NCBI GenBank assembly: GCA_902518155.1
Contig: CABYFA010000004.1
Span: forward strand, 1 to 64,000
DNA: 64,000 nt
Direction: 5' to 3'
Origin: an uncultured Pelagibacteraceae bacterium
GTDB lineage: Bacteria > Pseudomonadota > Alphaproteobacteria > Pelagibacterales > Pelagibacteraceae
How positions within the stretch are numbered: the first letter of the stretch is position 1; every line of letters begins with the position of its first letter. Of the stretch, positions 31,263-41,336 are shown piece after piece. Position numbers and translations under genes: made by a program. Below the pieces are notes generated by a model that saw nothing but the letters and a program-made list of their open reading frames with translations, had not been told where the DNA came from and did no database searches.

Positions 31263-32503
31263 AACTTAAAAAAAAAATTCCAGTTATCGATCAAGGAAAT
31301 TCGCTTGGATTTTGGGGTGGTAAATTTGGAGGAAACTTTGTTCCAGAGACTTTAAAAAAACCAATCGAAGATTTGGAAGTTTTATTCAATAAACTAAAAA
31401 AGGATAAAAAATTTATTTCCGAAAGAGATAAATATTTTCAAAATTGGGTTGGGGCTCCCACAAGATTTATAAAACTAGAAAATCTTACAAATCACATTGG
31501 TGGTGCTCAAATTTGGTCTAAAGTTGTGTCAGATGCAAATGGGGGGGCGCACAAAATCTATAACGCAACTGTTCATTGTTTGCTTGCAAAACGGTCTGGT
31601 AAAAAAATTATATGTGGAGATACTGGTGCTGGCTATGCAGGTAAAATGTTGAGTATGGCAGCTAAAAAGTTTGGTTTGAAATGTAAGATATTCATGGGTG
31701 CAAAGGATATTGCTAGACAAAAGCCAAATGTAAAAGCAATGAAGAAAAATGGAGCAGAAATAATACCAGTCTACTCGGGAAGTCAAACACTTGTAGATGC
31801 TGTCTCAGAATGTATGAGATTCTGGGTTGCTAATTGTGATACAACAGCAATGTGTGTTGGTAGTACTGTTGGCCCAGCAGTTTTCGTTCGTATATGTGGG
31901 TGGAGTACAAGCCAAATATCAAGAGAGTTAAAAATACAGCTCATCAAAGAATTTGGATCAATTCCAAAAAAACTTAAGTTATACAATTGTGTAGGAGGTG
32001 GAAGTTCAAGCTTTGGTTTTTGGAATGAATTTATGGATTATGACAAAAAACAAGTTGAGTTTGTTGGGGTAGAAGCTGGTGGACCTGCAAAAAGTAAAAA
32101 ACATGCAGCACCTTTAACCTATGGTTCTAAGATAGGTATACTTCATGGTGCAGCTCAGTACGTTAATCAAAACTCAGATGGACAAATTGAGGAAACGGAA
32201 TCGATTTCAGCAGGACTCGATTATCCTGGAATTTCTCCACTTCATTGTTTTTTAAAAGATACCAAAAGAGCTAGATATACAGCTGCAAGTGATGAAGAAG
32301 CTCTAAGTGCCTATAAACTTGTGACAAAATTTGAAAAATTAAGACCCTCCTTAGAACCAAGCCATGCTTTTTTTGTTGCTCTCAAAGAGGCAAAAAAGCT
32401 TAGCAAAGATACTGTGGTGGTAATTAATAGTTGCGGAGATGCTTACAAAGATCGTGGAATTATAGAGGAAAGATTAGGAAAAAAATATGTCAAATCCAAT
32501 TAG
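31259..32503 (+). CDS. trpB: Tryptophan synthase beta-like PLP enzyme (divergent)
   Basis: WGGKFGGNFVPETL, GGAHKIYN PLP lysine, GGGSSSFG, GLDYPGISP. Confidence 0.85.
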   Translation: MKLKKKIPVIDQGNSLGFWGGKFGGNFVPETLKKPIEDLEVLFNKLKKDKKFISERDKYFQNWVGAPTRFIKLENLTNHIGGAQIWSKVVSDANGGAHKIYNATVHCLLAKRSGKKIICGDTGAGYAGKMLSMAAKKFGLKCKIFMGAKDIARQKPNVKAMKKNGAEIIPVYSGSQTLVDAVSECMRFWVANCDTTAMCVGSTVGPAVFVRICGWSTSQISRELKIQLIKEFGSIPKKLKLYNCVGGGSSSFGFWNEFMDYDKKQVEFVGVEAGGPAKSKKHAAPLTYGSKIGILHGAAQYVNQNSDGQIEETESISAGLDYPGISPLHCFLKDTKRARYTAASDEEALSAYKLVTKFEKLRPSLEPSHAFFVALKEAKKLSKDTVVVINSCGDAYKDRGIIEERLGKKYVKSN

Positions 32504-33287
32504 TGCTGCATTTAAAAAGGCAAGAGCAGAAAATAGACCAGCTTTATTAACCTACACTGTTGCTGGTGATAGCTCAAAAAAACAATCATTGGATATATTA
32601 AAATCTATATCAGAAAATGCAGATATTTTAGAAGTAGGTGTGCCTCACAATACTCCTGTTGCAGATGGAAGCCAAATTCAAACTAGCGCGTATAGAGCAA
32701 TTAAAAAGGGTATTAAAATAAATGATATATTTAGGATTGTTGGAGATTTTAAAAAATTTGATAAAAACAAACCTATTATATTGATGGGTTACTATAATAT
32801 GATTTTTCAATATGGAGATAATAACTTTTTAAACAAATGTAAAACCTCAGGAGTAAATGGATTAATAGTTGTAGATTTACCTTGGCCAGAAAATAAAGAT
32901 TTTGCTAAAAAATGTAAAAAAAAATCAATTTATTTTATTCAGCTTTTATCACCCACAACAACAAATAAAAGACTTAAAAAAATTATACAAAACTCTCATC
33001 CAATGAATTATTTTATATCAATGCTAAGTACTACAGGTGGCAAATTAAAAGTATCACCTCGAGAAATACTTAAAAATTACAATAGGATAAAAAAAATTAA
33101 TCCTAAAAAAGAGATTGTTATTGGTTTTGGAATCACAGGTAAAACAATTGGAAAGCTTAAATCTGCTGACGGATTAGTAGTGGGAAGTGCTATTTGTAAA
33201 GAAATTACAAGAAGTTTAAATAGTAGACAAAATCCCGTCACAAATGTAGGTAAGTTAGTAAGAAAATTAAAAAACAAAATAAAATGA
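32487..33287 (+). CDS. trpA: Tryptophan synthase alpha-like (divergent)
   Basis: TYTVAGD, DILEVGVPHNTPVADGSQIQ, IVIGFGITGKT. Confidence 0.85.
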   Translation: MSNPISAAFKKARAENRPALLTYTVAGDSSKKQSLDILKSISENADILEVGVPHNTPVADGSQIQTSAYRAIKKGIKINDIFRIVGDFKKFDKNKPIILMGYYNMIFQYGDNNFLNKCKTSGVNGLIVVDLPWPENKDFAKKCKKKSIYFIQLLSPTTTNKRLKKIIQNSHPMNYFISMLSTTGGKLKVSPREILKNYNRIKKINPKKEIVIGFGITGKTIGKLKSADGLVVGSAICKEITRSLNSRQNPVTNVGKLVRKLKNKIK

Positions 33288-34213
33288 ATTGGATTACACG
33301 CATTAAAAACGCATCTGAGAGAATAAAGTCAGCTATAAGAAGAAGGGCTACTAAATCTGAGATATCCGCATCAAAATATATAAGTTGTCATGGTGTTCCA
33401 ACTGAAAAAAAAATTATTGAAGAAAATAACTACGTCTGTCCGGAATGTAATGCTCACCATTTTATAAGCCCAAGTCAAAGATTTACAATGATGTTTGGTG
33501 AAAATAATTGGAGAAAAATAGATTCTCCTTTAGTTAAAGATCCAGACCCTTATAAATGGGTAGATACAAAAAAATATAAAGATCGATTAAAAGAGGCAAA
33601 AAAAAATACAGGCCAAGATAGTGCTATACTATCTTGTGAGGCAAAAATAAATGATATCGATGTTGTTGCTAGCGCTGTAAACTTTAAGTATATCGGAGGA
33701 TCAATTTCTATGGATGAATCTGAGAATGTACTTGCATCAATTAAAACAGCCATAGAAAAAAAATGTCCATACATTTTTGTGAGTGGTTCTGGCGGAATGA
33801 GAATGATGACAAACATGCTAAGTTTAATGCAAATGACGAGAATGACAATTGGTATTAATGAACTTAAAAAAAATAATCTACCCTATATCGTTGTCATTGC
33901 ATCACCTTCAACTGGGGGATTACAAGCAAGCATATGTTCAACTGGTGACATCTGTATAGGTGAGAAAAATGCAACAATGGCTTTTGCTGGAAGAAGAATT
34001 GTAGAGGCAACGAGTCAGACCGATCTGCCTGAAAACTTTCAAACTGTTGAATGGCAAATGGAAAAAGGTCAAGTTGATATAGTTTTAGAAAGAAAAGACA
34101 TTGCACCAACTATTGGTACTCTATTAACAATATTGTTAAAGAAAAATTCTGTTATAAGCACTGAACAAGATGAAACTACAGAAAATACTCAGTCGCTTTC
34201 TAAAATTGCATAA
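33284..34213 (+). CDS. accD: Acetyl-CoA carboxylase carboxyltransferase beta
   Basis: SGSGGMRMMTNMLSLMQM, SPSTGGLQASICSTGDI, AFAGRRIVEAT. Confidence 0.93.
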   Translation: MNWITRIKNASERIKSAIRRRATKSEISASKYISCHGVPTEKKIIEENNYVCPECNAHHFISPSQRFTMMFGENNWRKIDSPLVKDPDPYKWVDTKKYKDRLKEAKKNTGQDSAILSCEAKINDIDVVASAVNFKYIGGSISMDESENVLASIKTAIEKKCPYIFVSGSGGMRMMTNMLSLMQMTRMTIGINELKKNNLPYIVVIASPSTGGLQASICSTGDICIGEKNATMAFAGRRIVEATSQTDLPENFQTVEWQMEKGQVDIVLERKDIAPTIGTLLTILLKKNSVISTEQDETTENTQSLSKIA

Positions 34214-35435
34214 AAAAGAGATTGATCTAAGCTTAGATCGAATTATTTACCTTTGCGAAAAACTGGGGGATCCTCAGGATAAAATCAAAGCCATCAGCAT
34301 TGTTGGGACAAATGGCAAAAACTCTACAATTCAAGCTTGTTATTCAATTTTAAAGGAGGCAGGAATTAAGTGTAATGTTTATACCAGTCCTCATATTCAA
34401 AAAATAAATGAAAGATTTGTTTTTAACAACCAACAACTTGGAGATGATGAGTTAGCTTCTTTATTTGAGGAAGTTGAGAGAGTAAATGCGAATAATCCAA
34501 TAACATTCTTTGAAATTTTAACTGCATGTTTTTTTCATAAAGCAGCTCAATTTCCTGATAATCTTAATCTGATTGAGGCAGGTTTATTTCATAGGTTTGA
34601 TGCAACCAATATCTTAAAAAATAATCTTGCAAGTATCGTAACTTCTATATCAAAGGACCATTTAGACTGGCTTCCAGAAAATGAGAGAACAATCGATAAG
34701 ATTATTTTTGAAAAAACTTCAAACCTTTTAAATTCAAATATTATTGTTGCAAAACAATACCCTGTTTCAACGTTAGAAAAGATTAAAAAAACTATTCATC
34801 AAAATTTATCTAATAAGTATTTTTTTGATGATGATTTTTCATTCTCAAATGGAGAAAATGAATTCTTTTATTATGAAGATAAATTTGGTGGATTAAAACT
34901 TCCAAAACCAAATGTATTAGGTCAATTTCAACAGGAAAATATTTCAACAGCTATCGCAACCTTACGAATTTTAGATCTGGGCATTGAAGATCATCATGTA
35001 AAAAAAGGTATTCAAAAAATCGATAATATTGCGAGACTTCAAAAAATTGAGTCAGGTAAATTAAAAGATTTAGTTAAAGATAATCTTTTTTTGATATCTG
35101 GAGATCATAATGAAGATGGAGCAAGAGTATTAAATGAATATTTAAAAAGCCTAGATTGTAGAAAACACATCATTATTGGTATGATGGAAAATAAAGAACA
35201 TGAAAAATATATTAACCACTTTAAAGATATTGCTTCAATAACAACTGTAGATATTAAAAACCAGCCAAATGCAATTAGTGGACTTAAATTAAAAGAAAAA
35301 TTTAAAAATATGCCAAATGTAAATTATAAAGAGAATATTGAAGAGGCGATCAAGAGCATAAATCTAAATCAAGGAGATCTACTGCTAATAACTGGATCTT
35401 TATATCTTTGTTCTGAGGTTTTGAATTTAAATTAA
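34170..35435 (+). CDS. folC: Folylpolyglutamate/dihydrofolate synthase
   Basis: SIVGTNGKNSTIQACYSIL, YTSPHIQKINERF. Confidence 0.92.
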   Translation: MKLQKILSRFLKLHKKEIDLSLDRIIYLCEKLGDPQDKIKAISIVGTNGKNSTIQACYSILKEAGIKCNVYTSPHIQKINERFVFNNQQLGDDELASLFEEVERVNANNPITFFEILTACFFHKAAQFPDNLNLIEAGLFHRFDATNILKNNLASIVTSISKDHLDWLPENERTIDKIIFEKTSNLLNSNIIVAKQYPVSTLEKIKKTIHQNLSNKYFFDDDFSFSNGENEFFYYEDKFGGLKLPKPNVLGQFQQENISTAIATLRILDLGIEDHHVKKGIQKIDNIARLQKIESGKLKDLVKDNLFLISGDHNEDGARVLNEYLKSLDCRKHIIIGMMENKEHEKYINHFKDIASITTVDIKNQPNAISGLKLKEKFKNMPNVNYKENIEEAIKSINLNQGDLLLITGSLYLCSEVLNLN

Positions 35436-35752
35436 ATGTTTTTATCCAAAAATTCTTTCATGTGACTTTCGGGAACACCTCCAACAAGTCTGTCTACTTC
35501 AACACCTTTTTTGAAAATTATAATCGTAGGCACAGCTCTACAACCAACTTGTGATCCAAGATTGATTCCATCGTTCTCGACGTCAGCATAATAAAAATTT
35601 GCTCTATCCTTGTATTCGTTTTCTGATAGCTTATCCATCAATGGCTTCAATACTTTACATGGGCCACAATAAGATGCACTTAGCTGAACAACAGAAGCAT
35701 CCTCTTTTTTAATTTTGTTTTCGAAATCTTCATCTTTAAAATCTATAAGCAT
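35432..35752 (-). CDS. trxA: Thioredoxin
   Basis: SYCGPCKVLKP active site. Confidence 0.93.
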   Translation of the reverse strand: MLIDFKDEDFENKIKKEDASVVQLSASYCGPCKVLKPLMDKLSENEYKDRANFYYADVENDGINLGSQVGCRAVPTIIIFKKGVEVDRLVGGVPESHMKEFLDKNI

Positions 35753-35786
35753 ATTATCTTTTTATAAATTACTAATACAAAGTCAA

Positions 35787-37223
35787 CTAGGCAATTTCAT
35801 ATTTTTTTTCAATTGACATTATAAATTCGTTTATTTCATCTAGTTTTTTTAATTCCACCTCATCATCTCTGTTGGAAGCTTGATCTCTTAAGTAATCAAT
35901 TTCAGTATAAGCCATATTAACAGTTTGCCACTTTTCATTATTTTTACTCAAAATTCTTCTAGCAATTTCACTTTTGATATTTTTGTAAAGATCAGGTGGT
36001 AAAATTTGTGGTGCTTCTTGATAAATAATTTTTTGGCCGAACCAGCTACATCTTTTATCTTGAAACTTATCCAATAATCTCAATTTATCTTCCCAAGATG
36101 AGCTATGCCAAGTTTTAAATAATGCAGTATCTTTATTTGGAATAAATTTCTCATAAAGAGTTTCCTCTTGGACTATATCTTCCTGTGATTTAGTTTGTTC
36201 TTTTTCATCTGCAATTTCTCTATTAATTGTTTGAATATTTTTGCAAAATTTTTCATTTTCTCTGACCATTTTTGCTCTTTTAAGAATAGTTGATAATTCT
36301 AAATCTGAATAAGGTTTTTGTTTTAACGCAAATTTTTTATCTAAAACAATTGGCGCTTTATTTGTTTTCAAAACCCGCAAAGCTTTTGGTGAAAATTTTT
36401 TTAGAGTATCTCTAAGTTGATTTACAGATAAATCCAAAAATGGCTCTGGATTTCTTCTACAATCCCATAAATATCCCCATGACTCATAGCGTTCATGGAA
36501 ACAATGATTTGGATGCAATGTACAAGCAAGATACATCATATTTCTTCCTTTAACATTCTCAAAAATTGAGTAAATACCTTCTCTTTTTAAAAGAGTTTCA
36601 ACGCTAGCTTTAGTTGATGTTTTTAAAAATGTTTCCCAATTATCTTTATGTTTGTTTTTAATAATCCTTAAAATCATTAAGGAATTGTAAGCGTCTGCAT
36701 AAGCTGTGTGGCTAGCTGAAGTGTCAAAACCTTGCATTCTGGCTAATGACTCTAGAGCTAAACTTGGATTCCCAGCATCTGTTAATTCTGTTTTTAAAGT
36801 CTCAGGATTTAAGGTTTGGGCTGCCCTTGCTATATGCAAACCATCGTGCTCTTGATTGGGCGATACATGGGTAATATATGGATATCGATTATTTCTAAAG
36901 AAATTATGATGTAGCATGCGACGGTCGAAATTAGTGTTATGCCACCCCATAATTAAAGAAGGAGTATATTTAGAAAAAAATCTTTCAATTGCCCCCATAA
37001 AATCATAGTGTGAAAAATTTCCTTTTGTAAGTAAATCAACACTTGTTGAATTGACTAATAAAGCTTTAGCAGACGGTACTTCACCTTCTGGCAAACGGCC
37101 ACGAATACTAACTTTTTCTAACTCTTTTAAATTTTTATCAACTACAACTGCTCCGAACTCAATAATAGATCCAAATATTGAACTGTTTGTAGTTTCTGAA
37201 TCATAGAGAATTATTCTATCCAT
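35787..37223 (-). CDS. sbcB: Exodeoxyribonuclease I
   Basis: LYDSETTNSSIFGSIIEFGAV DEDD exonuclease, MGWHNTNFDRRMLHH, HTAYADAYNSLMI; ExoI C-terminal domain. Confidence 0.9.
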   Translation of the reverse strand: MDRIILYDSETTNSSIFGSIIEFGAVVVDKNLKELEKVSIRGRLPEGEVPSAKALLVNSTSVDLLTKGNFSHYDFMGAIERFFSKYTPSLIMGWHNTNFDRRMLHHNFFRNNRYPYITHVSPNQEHDGLHIARAAQTLNPETLKTELTDAGNPSLALESLARMQGFDTSASHTAYADAYNSLMILRIIKNKHKDNWETFLKTSTKASVETLLKREGIYSIFENVKGRNMMYLACTLHPNHCFHERYESWGYLWDCRRNPEPFLDLSVNQLRDTLKKFSPKALRVLKTNKAPIVLDKKFALKQKPYSDLELSTILKRAKMVRENEKFCKNIQTINREIADEKEQTKSQEDIVQEETLYEKFIPNKDTALFKTWHSSSWEDKLRLLDKFQDKRCSWFGQKIIYQEAPQILPPDLYKNIKSEIARRILSKNNEKWQTVNMAYTEIDYLRDQASNRDDEVELKKLDEINEFIMSIEKKYEIA

Positions 37224-37227
37224 CTTT

Positions 37228-37914
37228 TTATATTAAATTTGATATCTCATTAAATTTTTTTAATCTACCTAAAAACAAATTTTGATAAGTGATTAATTCA
37301 GTATCTCTTATTTTAAACTCCTGAAATAATTTATCTACTGTGCAAACTAAAATTACACAAGAAGTAATATTTGAATTATACACATTATTGTGTGCTAGAG
37401 AGTAAGCTGCGGTTTGTAATAACCAAGAGTCGATATACTCTATTTTTTTTGGCTTATTAGATTGTTTAAAATCTATTATGCTTTCTCTGCCCTCATAAAT
37501 TCCAACACAATCAGCTGTGCCAGCATATTTTTCTGGATAATGTAGAGTGCATTCAACTCCCCAAATTTCCTCTAATCTATTTTTTAAACCCTTTTCTATA
37601 ATTTCTTTGGCCATTAATTTGTATTGTTCACTATCTTCAAAAAAACTTAAATTTTCTCTACCTAATAAATAGGTTTCTAAATAGTTATGCATTTTAGAAC
37701 CTCTGCTGCTTGCAGCTTTTACTATTTCCTCAGATTCTTTATGTCCAGTTCTCTCTTTCCAATTTTCTAATGCCGCTCTCTCCTCATTTGATTTAGTTGC
37801 ATCAAGTATTGACGTAACGCCAGGTAATCTTACTTCTCCTAATAAATACCTTCTAATTCCACTCTCCATTACTCTAGAAGATGAGGGATAATTATATTTC
37901 TTGTTCCAAAACAT
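37228..37914 (-). CDS. PD-(D/E)XK nuclease superfamily protein
   Basis: GTADCVGIYEGRESIIDFKQSNKPK ... LLQTAAYSLAH nuclease core. Confidence 0.75.
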   Translation of the reverse strand: MFWNKKYNYPSSSRVMESGIRRYLLGEVRLPGVTSILDATKSNEERAALENWKERTGHKESEEIVKAASSRGSKMHNYLETYLLGRENLSFFEDSEQYKLMAKEIIEKGLKNRLEEIWGVECTLHYPEKYAGTADCVGIYEGRESIIDFKQSNKPKKIEYIDSWLLQTAAYSLAHNNVYNSNITSCVILVCTVDKLFQEFKIRDTELITYQNLFLGRLKKFNEISNLI

Positions 37915-37993
37915 GTATTTTCTTATAATTTGTTTTATCTGAAAAAAAATAGTTTTTTGAGATGATTCGCTAGATTTATTATAACCGATTTTT

Positions 37994-38125
37994 ATGGAAT
38001 TATATCTTATTTTAAAAATAATATTTGGTTTTGGTTTTCTGATAGCAATGTACGCAATTATAAGGAATTTAGATATTATTAAAATTATTCTAGTTTACTT
38101 TAAAGACAAGTTACTTGGTAAGTAA
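37994..38125 (+). CDS. Small single-TM hypothetical protein (43 aa)
   Basis: MELYLILKIIFGFGFLIAMYAIIRNLDIIKIILVYFKDKLLGK in intergenic gap; overlaps hisG 3' end antisense. Confidence 0.4.
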   Translation: MELYLILKIIFGFGFLIAMYAIIRNLDIIKIILVYFKDKLLGK

Positions 38126-38800
38126 TCTTATTAAACTTTTTAACCCTTTTTTTTTCTTACTTTTCTTTGAACTAAATATACAAGCTTGAGATTTTAAAAT
38201 TAATCCATCATTAAGTGGGCGTAATTTATTCTGTTTCATAGTCAAACCACTGGAAACTATATCAGATATCAATGTTGCAGAGTTTACTGTTGGCATTAAT
38301 TCTGTACTTCCTAATGACCTCACACATGAAAAATTAGTAACGCCTCTTTCAAATAAAAAAGTTTTTGTCAGTGAGGGATATTTCGTACCAATGCGAATAA
38401 ATTTCTTATTTTTCTTAAAATACTCCTCTGCAACTTCATCTAAATCTAATGTTGTAAAAATATCAATAAATTCCTCTCTAACTGCTAAGACCAAATTAGC
38501 AAAACCAAAATTCAATTTTTTTTCAACTTTTATATTTTTTTGAATATTAATTTCTGACTCTTTTAAGAGATCTAATCCACTTATTGCTATATCTAAGTTT
38601 CCAGATGAGAGTTGTTCTAAAAGTTCTCTAGCATGATATAAGTATACTATTAAATTTGGTTTCCCTTTAATTTTTCCTATTAATTGTCGTTCTCCTCTTT
38701 CTGAATAAATGTGTAGTTTTTTGCTCTTTAAAAGTTTTTGACTTTCTAAAAACAAGCGTCCCTTGCTTACCAAACCAATATTTATAGTATTTTTATTCAT
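38111..38800 (-). CDS. hisG: ATP phosphoribosyltransferase, short form
   Basis: NIGLVSKGRL, PNLIVYLYHARELLEQLSSGNLDIAISGLDLL; short form with adjacent HisZ. Confidence 0.9.
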   Translation of the reverse strand: MNKNTINIGLVSKGRLFLESQKLLKSKKLHIYSERGERQLIGKIKGKPNLIVYLYHARELLEQLSSGNLDIAISGLDLLKESEINIQKNIKVEKKLNFGFANLVLAVREEFIDIFTTLDLDEVAEEYFKKNKKFIRIGTKYPSLTKTFLFERGVTNFSCVRSLGSTELMPTVNSATLISDIVSSGLTMKQNKLRPLNDGLILKSQACIFSSKKSKKKKGLKSLIRLLTK

Positions 38801-39854
38801 ATACTCCTAAATTTACCGCAGCACCTACAGCAGGTATTTTTTTTAAGCCAAGGTTTTTATGTGCCATATTGTTGTAGCGACCCCCTGCAATATAAGTCTT
38901 TGTCTTGTTTGTTAATTTTACATCAATTGAAAAATTAAATGAGTCGTAATACTCAACCTCTTTACCTCGACCATTGCTGGCTGAAAATTCATACCTAAAA
39001 TTTTTTTGACTGAAATTAGTAATTGGAAAAAAATCTTTACCAACAAATATATTCAAATTATATTTTTTAAAAAATCTATTCAATTTATCTGGAGCATCTT
39101 TTAAAGATGTTTTTATTTTGAGAAATTCTTTAATAACTTTGGCACTATACTTTCCAGTTTTTGTAATTCTTGGATTTTGAAGTTTATTTTCATATCTAAA
39201 AATTATTTCTTTATACGACCGTCCAGCAATCATCTTATTAGGATTATCCTTTTTCATTTTAAGATAAATTTTATGATCAGCAGAAACAACAAAGGGATCA
39301 ATATCTAAATTACTTTCTAATCTTTTTAGGAGTTCTGAAAAATACTTTTCGTTCCAGTAAAATTTGATGAGACGATTTTGCCACCGAGTAACAATTGGAA
39401 GTTTTCTAATTAAAAGCTCAAATAATTTAAAATTTCCAATTTTTATAGTTGCTCTATTAAATCCTGAAATTTTCAACATTTTTATTGAAGTATCAATTAT
39501 TTCTTTGTCATCTTTATTTTCATCTTTGGATGAAAAAATCTCTATTCCTATTTGGTCAATAACTGTTTTTTTATTGTTATAAGACTTTCTAAAAGCGTTT
39601 CCTGAGTAAAAAATTTTTTCTTTTTTATCTGAGTCTTTTTTTGCATAATGCAAAATTGCTGAAAGACTCAGATCGGGATTTAAAGCAAATTCTTTACCTT
39701 TAGAATTATTGAAAGAAAACAAATATTTTCTAAAATTTTCACCTGATCTTTGAAGAATATGATTGGCTTCTATCACCGGAGGTAATTCAATAAACTTAAA
39801 TCCTCTAGACTTAATAGCTTTAAGGATTTTATTAGATAAACTTTTGGATTTCAT
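38793..39854 (-). CDS. hisZ: ATP phosphoribosyltransferase regulatory subunit
   Basis: HisRS-like catalytic-core paralogue adjacent to hisG; LSLSAILHYAKK, AGGRYNNM. Confidence 0.85.
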   Translation of the reverse strand: MKSKSLSNKILKAIKSRGFKFIELPPVIEANHILQRSGENFRKYLFSFNNSKGKEFALNPDLSLSAILHYAKKDSDKKEKIFYSGNAFRKSYNNKKTVIDQIGIEIFSSKDENKDDKEIIDTSIKMLKISGFNRATIKIGNFKLFELLIRKLPIVTRWQNRLIKFYWNEKYFSELLKRLESNLDIDPFVVSADHKIYLKMKKDNPNKMIAGRSYKEIIFRYENKLQNPRITKTGKYSAKVIKEFLKIKTSLKDAPDKLNRFFKKYNLNIFVGKDFFPITNFSQKNFRYEFSASNGRGKEVEYYDSFNFSIDVKLTNKTKTYIAGGRYNNMAHKNLGLKKIPAVGAAVNLGVYE

Positions 39855-41238
39855 TTACTAATTTTTCTTTGGTGGTTGTAAATTCATTCTTATCCTTTTC
39901 TCCTTGGATAACTTTAAATTTGATTAAATCTTTTTCAATTTCATCTTGCCCTATAATCACTGCTACTGGACTAAAATTTTTATCACAATACTGAAACTGT
40001 TTTGATAATTTTAAATTATTGCCTGGATAAATCTCGCTATTAATATTTTTATTCCTAAGAATTTTTAAAACTTCATAATACTGGGGATAAAAATTTTCAT
40101 CTAAAACCAAAATAACCACTGGCTTTTGAATTTCATTAAATATTTTATCTTTAAATTGATCAGCAATAAAAGCTACTCGATCAACTCCAATAGATGCGCC
40201 TGAGCCATCTAAATCTACTCCAAATCTAGAGGTTAGTTTAGAGTATCTGCCACCACTTGCGCAACTGATACCCCCCATATCTATTATTTTTCCTTTATTA
40301 TCTTTCAATTGTAAATTTTGTATATTTGTTTCAACTGCGAAGGAACTGTAGTAGGAAAGTCCTCTCTGAATATCCATTGATAATTCAATAAAATTAAGAA
40401 AGTCCCCATAAGATGCCTGATCTAAAAGTTTAGAAAGTTCATCAATACCCTCTATAGATAGAGGATTTTTCAAAAGTGACTTTAACTCTTTTAAATTATT
40501 TATTTTTAAAAAATTTATAATTTCATCAATTTGCCCCTCTGAAAGTCCACATCCTTTAGTAAAGGCCCCTGAACTATCGGTGCGTCCTTTGCCTAATAAA
40601 TCTTTTACTGATTTTAACCCTAGTCTTGATTTTTTATCTATTGATCTTGAGATTTGTTGGATTTTTTTAGGATCGCTAATTTTAAGATTATTACTAATTA
40701 AGCCCTGAATAATTTTCAAATTTGTTATACCAATTTTGAATTGATTTTTTTTAAAACCAATTTGAGTAAAAATATCTACGATTAAATTACAAATTTCAGC
40801 ATCAACTTGTGGCTGATTTGAATTACCTAAAATATCAAAATCTGCTTGGAAAAATTCTCTCAATCGCATATTTGGGCTTGGCTTTTCTTGTCTCCATACA
40901 TTTCCCATTCTGTAGTTCTTAAAAGTACCTGGCAAATCTCTATAATTAGAAGCTACATATCGAGTCATTTGTGATGTCAAATCATATCGAAGCATCAACG
41001 ACTCTTTTTCATTTTCAAATAAGAATACATCGCTCATCTGATTAGATTGATCTTCAGATAAATATGATCCAATTTGAGAGGATATTTCCAAAGATGGCTG
41101 ACTAATCTCTTGATAACCATATTTTTGATAATTATCCTCAATAATTTGAATAATTCTTTTTTTTGTGTAAAGAAAATCGCCACTTAAGTCTCTAAAACCT
41201 GGACCTATAGTTGGTTTAATTTTTTTTCTATCACTCAT
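39832..41238 (-). CDS. hisS: Histidyl-tRNA synthetase (alphaproteobacterial divergent type)
   Basis: LRYDLTSQMTRYVA, YRMGNVWRQEKPSPNMRLREFFQADFDILG, SGGRYSKL; start reset to MSDRKKIKPTIGPGFRD because upstream ORF extension lies in tRNA-His. Confidence 0.92.
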   Translation of the reverse strand: MSDRKKIKPTIGPGFRDLSGDFLYTKKRIIQIIEDNYQKYGYQEISQPSLEISSQIGSYLSEDQSNQMSDVFLFENEKESLMLRYDLTSQMTRYVASNYRDLPGTFKNYRMGNVWRQEKPSPNMRLREFFQADFDILGNSNQPQVDAEICNLIVDIFTQIGFKKNQFKIGITNLKIIQGLISNNLKISDPKKIQQISRSIDKKSRLGLKSVKDLLGKGRTDSSGAFTKGCGLSEGQIDEIINFLKINNLKELKSLLKNPLSIEGIDELSKLLDQASYGDFLNFIELSMDIQRGLSYYSSFAVETNIQNLQLKDNKGKIIDMGGISCASGGRYSKLTSRFGVDLDGSGASIGVDRVAFIADQFKDKIFNEIQKPVVILVLDENFYPQYYEVLKILRNKNINSEIYPGNNLKLSKQFQYCDKNFSPVAVIIGQDEIEKDLIKFKVIQGEKDKNEFTTTKEKLVNEIQKFI

Positions 41239-41261
41239 TTTTAACGTCCTCCAAGACGTTG

Positions 41262-41336
41262 TGGTACCGCCTCTTGGAATTGAACCAAGATTGAGAGTTC
41301 CACAAACTCCAGAATTAACCATTATTCGAAGGCGGC
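41262..41336 (-). tRNA. tRNA-His (GTG)
   Basis: Cloverleaf: acceptor GCCGCCT/AGGCGGT, anticodon loop TTGTGGA, T arm CTTGGTTCAATTCCAAG, encoded CCA. Confidence 0.9.

Noticed and set aside
41239-41322. N-terminal 28-aa extension of the hisS ORF (MVNSGVCGTLNLGSIPRGG...)
   Set aside because: Lies within and just after the tRNA-His gene; real HisRS starts at MSDRKKIKP
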